DNA from: Nostoc punctiforme NIES-2108
Lineage (GTDB): Bacteria; Cyanobacteriota; Cyanobacteriia; Cyanobacteriales; Nostocaceae
DNA: 64,000 nt
NCBI GenBank assembly: GCA_003326195.1
Contig: LXQE01000136.1
Location: forward strand, 331,565 to 395,564
Direction: 5' to 3'
In this document: piece by piece, positions 61,371 to 64,000 of the stretch
Position numbering within the stretch: position 1 is the first letter of the stretch
How the letters are laid out: every line of letters starts with the position of its first letter
Position numbers and translations under genes: made by a program
Notes under the pieces: model-generated
What the model was told of the DNA's origin: nothing
The model's database searches: none
The model's input: the letters and a program-made list of their open reading frames with translations, nothing else

Positions 61371-62021
61371 CTATTGCCGACGTTCTTGGAGCTTGCGATA
61401 TACGGATTTTAAATCCACTTGATGGTGAGCTAAGGCGACCAAAGTATGATATAGCAAATCAGCCACTTCACCTGCGATCGCATCTGCTTCATCATCCTTA
61501 AAAGCCATTACCACCTCAGCGGTTTCCTCACCTATCTTTTTCAAAATTTTGTTATCGCCACCTGCGAATAGTTTACAAGTGTAAGAACTTTCAGTAGGAT
61601 GATCGCGGCGATCGCATATTATTTGAAACAATTGCGACAATGTATCTCCTGGTGGTGCAACAATTTTACCTTCTATTTGGTGAAAACAACTGCGCTCTCC
61701 AGTATGGCAGGCAACATCTCCTAATTGTTCTACGCCAATGAGCAGCGCATCACTATCACAGTCATAACGGATACTTTGCACCTTTTGGATATGCCCAGAA
61801 GTCGCCCCCTTGTGCCACAATTCTTGCCGAGAACGGCTCCAAAACCAAGTTTCTTCAGTTTCTAAAGTCTTTTGTAACGACTCCTGATTCATCCACGCCA
61901 TCATCAGGACAGTACCATCTAGATAGTCTTGGACTATTGCAGGCACCAGACCCCGTTCATCGTAGCGAATTTTCTCAACCGGGATGGTGTAATGCAGCGA
62001 TCGCGAATCGTTAGAAGACAT
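61371..62021 (-). CDS. hisIE: Bifunctional phosphoribosyl-AMP cyclohydrolase / phosphoribosyl-ATP pyrophosphatase
   Basis: Fused enzyme for steps 2 and 3 of histidine synthesis, 216 residues. HisI part (about 1-118): [44 protein letters not shown] with metal-binding residues, and the zinc cysteines in [14 protein letters not shown]. HisE part (about 122-212): [22 protein letters not shown] and [15 protein letters not shown], followed by [13 protein letters not shown]. Both activities look intact. Start: ATG 62021 gives a normal length; no other his gene lies nearby, as is usual in cyanobacteria. Confidence 0.94.
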   Translation of the reverse strand: MSSNDSRSLHYTIPVEKIRYDERGLVPAIVQDYLDGTVLMMAWMNQESLQKTLETEETWFWSRSRQELWHKGATSGHIQKVQSIRYDCDSDALLIGVEQLGDVACHTGERSCFHQIEGKIVAPPGDTLSQLFQIICDRRDHPTESSYTCKLFAGGDNKILKKIGEETAEVVMAFKDDEADAIAGEVADLLYHTLVALAHHQVDLKSVYRKLQERRQ

Positions 62022-62250
62022 ACCAGCTAGTTTGCTCTAATGAGAATAATTTATGGATTCACGATACCATTCAGAATAGGGCAGCTGGTATGTTTTTTTG
62101 AATTAAATATCTCAAGTCAAGTCTTCATTGGACTTGCATAACATAATGTTATTTTTTTGGTTCCGCTAATTTTATACGATAGAAATTCTAAGCAGTGTTT
62201 GACCCTATTCTAAGATAGAGCGTTTTATTGCCCACTGTTAGGAGAGAACT

Positions 62251-63549
62251 TTGGTAAATACCACAATTAAAACAACAAAATCACAAGAAGTCTTCGCCGC
62301 TGCTCAAAATCTCATGCCCGGAGGAGTCAGTTCTCCAGTTCGTGCCTTTAAATCTGTGGGCGGACAACCCATCGTTTTCGATCGTGTCAAAGGCGCGTAT
62401 ATTTGGGATGTAGATGGCAATAAATACATAGACTATGTAGGCACTTGGGGCCCAGCTATTTGTGGTCATGCTCATCCAGAAGTAATTGCAGCGTTGCATG
62501 AAGCTTTAGAAAAAGGCACCAGTTTTGGCGCTCCCTCAGTCCTAGAAAATGTTTTGGCAGAAATGGTCATCGATGCCGTTCCTAGCATCGAAATGGTCAG
62601 ATTTGTCAACTCTGGAACTGAAGCCTGTATGGGAGTTTTGCGACTGATGCGGGCTTTCACCAACCGGGAGAAAATCATCAAATTTGAAGGTTGCTACCAC
62701 GGACACGCCGATGCGTTTCTAGTAAAAGCGGGTTCTGGTGTTGCTACACTTGGTTTGCCAGACTCACCAGGAGTACCTAAATTAGCAACTAGCACCACTC
62801 TAACTGCGCCTTTCAATGACTTAGAAGCCGTTAAAGCTTTATTTGAAGAAAACCGCGACGAGATTGCCGGTGTTATTCTTGAGCCAGTCGTCGGCAATGC
62901 TGGATTTATTGCGCCTGACGCTGGCTTCCTAGAAGGGTTACGGGAACTAACTCACGAGTATGGAGCGTTATTGGTATTTGACGAAGTGATGACAGGCTTC
63001 CGCATTGCTTACGGTGGCGCTCAAGAAAAATTTGGCGTCACTCCCGATTTAACAACCTTGGGTAAGGTGATTGGTGGTGGTTTGCCAGTAGGGGCTTATG
63101 GTGGTCGTCGAGATATTATGTCAATGGTTGCGCCCGCCGGCCCCGTATATCAAGCTGGGACTCTTTCTGGTAATCCTTTAGCGATGACTGCTGGTATTAA
63201 GACTTTAGAATTGCTGCAAAAGCCAGGTACTTACGAGTCTCTTGAGCGGATTACTAAAAAGCTAGCAGATGGTTTGCTGCAAATTGCCAAAGAAACTGGT
63301 CATGCAGCTTGTGGCGGTCAAATCAGCGCCATGTTCGGCTTATTCTTTACCGCTGGGCCAGTTCATAACTACGAAGATGCGAAAAAGTCTGATACAGCCA
63401 AATTCGGACGCTTCCATCGCGGGATGTTAGAGCGTGGTGTTTACTTAGCACCTTCTCAATTTGAAGCTGGGTTTACATCTTTTGCTCACACAGAAGAAGA
63501 CATTGAGCAAACTTTAGCAGTTGCACGGGATGTAATGTCTAGCCTGTAA
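62251..63549 (+). CDS. hemL: Glutamate-1-semialdehyde 2,1-aminomutase
   Basis: PLP enzyme converting glutamate-1-semialdehyde to 5-aminolevulinate, the committed precursor of chlorophyll, haem and bilins. The 432 residues are full length. [18 protein letters not shown] at the start, [21 protein letters not shown], and [18 protein letters not shown] with Lys272 as the likely Schiff base are all as expected. The start is a TTG at 62251, decided by TAGGAGAG six bases before it; there is no upstream in-frame ATG. It stands alone and ends in a nested hairpin terminator. It also feeds the bilin supply that the GAF photoreceptors in the window would need. Confidence 0.96.
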   Translation: MVNTTIKTTKSQEVFAAAQNLMPGGVSSPVRAFKSVGGQPIVFDRVKGAYIWDVDGNKYIDYVGTWGPAICGHAHPEVIAALHEALEKGTSFGAPSVLENVLAEMVIDAVPSIEMVRFVNSGTEACMGVLRLMRAFTNREKIIKFEGCYHGHADAFLVKAGSGVATLGLPDSPGVPKLATSTTLTAPFNDLEAVKALFEENRDEIAGVILEPVVGNAGFIAPDAGFLEGLRELTHEYGALLVFDEVMTGFRIAYGGAQEKFGVTPDLTTLGKVIGGGLPVGAYGGRRDIMSMVAPAGPVYQAGTLSGNPLAMTAGIKTLELLQKPGTYESLERITKKLADGLLQIAKETGHAACGGQISAMFGLFFTAGPVHNYEDAKKSDTAKFGRFHRGMLERGVYLAPSQFEAGFTSFAHTEEDIEQTLAVARDVMSSL

Positions 63550-64000
63550 CCTGTTAAGGGTAAGGGATTTCCAAATAAAAAGTATCCTGTTATCTCTTGT
63601 GGGGTAGGCATCTTGCCCCACAAAATGGATGATTTATAGGAAGTCCCTTTTTTGAGACAGAAACAAGCGTGCAGAATTTTCAGCAGTTAATGGTATTCAA
63701 TCCTCTGACGCTGTTGGGGATAAAAGAAATTTTTTAACAGGTTTGTTCTCTACCGTCATTACTCAAGAAAGGTCACATCTTCGTCATCATTTCGCAATGG
63801 CTTCGTCAAGAGAATATGCAATATTTAGCCTACATTAAGATTCATAGTTAAATGAGGCAGGATTAATAAATTATAGGGGGTAAGTCCCTGGCAACTAAGA
63901 AGTGTCAAGTTTTGTGGCTCTTGTCTGGATATCTGTTGCAAAACTTAACTTAATTACAAATTATTTTACTTGCCTTTTGCAGTTCTCGAAATTCCCCTCA
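63550..64000. other. Non-coding DNA to the window end
   Basis: Besides the terminator at 63562-63653, these 451 bases show no gene. The last 150 bases are AT-rich; a gene may begin beyond the edge. Confidence 0.6.
63562..63653 (+). terminator. Nested hairpin terminator after hemL
   Basis: Outer arms aagggatttcc and ggaagtccctt, then a T-run; the inner hairpin is tgtggggtaggca/tcttgccccaca. It should end the hemL transcript. Confidence 0.62.

Overview
The window reads as chromosome of a filamentous, probably heterocyst-forming cyanobacterium of the Nostoc/Anabaena group. The evidence is the many HIP1 octamers (GCGATCGC), dense heptameric short tandem repeats and small dispersed or MITE-like repeats between genes, and a cyanobacterial gene set: UbiD, HPPD, a CPP1-like protein, DUF2811, DUF4168, HisIE, glutamate-1-semialdehyde aminotransferase and a PstSCAB-B locus. 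No rRNA, tRNA, CRISPR array, prophage or intact transposase was seen.

Layout. 1-1.7 kb: MCE/Mla lipid transport pair (mlaD cut by the window edge, mlaF). 2.6-8.5 kb: threonine-aldolase-like enzyme, degenerate nuclease-like protein, RecJ and type II NADH dehydrogenase. 8.8-13.4 kb: a minus-strand group running CDO-like cupin, class II aldolase, sulfonate-type binding lipoprotein, nitroreductase, SDR, with an IscB remnant upstream. 14.1-16 kb: an RluA-type pseudouridine synthase expanded by repeats. 16.5-26 kb: a plus-strand signalling block with a multi-receiver response regulator, a GAF/PAS histidine kinase, two single receivers and a GAF-PAS-GAF-GGDEF protein. Two of its three GAF domains carry the DXCF-like and canonical cysteines of dual-cysteine cyanobacteriochromes. 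26-36 kb: two MITE-like elements, a Tat-exported beta carbonic anhydrase, UbiD, a TauD-like oxygenase, an SH3 protein, RsgA and a GH31 glucosidase. 36.2-40.2 kb: a large sensor kinase split by an 8-bp tandem repeat. 40-47 kb: DUF4168, HolA, a 2H phosphoesterase-like protein, an antitoxin/PIN pair whose toxin is frameshifted, and an RDD/membrane/SpoIIM trio. 46.8-52.3 kb: the high-affinity phosphate transporter with two divergent PstB ATPases. 52.5-64 kb: a NYN/OST-HTH protein with an IS1-like zinc ribbon, SDR, HPPD, HAD, CPP1-like, an OmpR-type regulator, a possible structured RNA, DUF2811, MFS, HisIE and HemL.

Two themes stand out. First, small repeats have entered protein-coding genes, mostly in frame: RecJ, the RluA-type enzyme, a GAF domain, HPPD, GH31 and others. 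In the 36-40 kb kinase the octamer count appears to decide whether the gene is one reading frame or two. Second, the 16.5-26 kb block looks like a light-linked phosphorelay and cyclic-di-GMP module. Both rest on reading the sequence by eye; no alignment or search was run.
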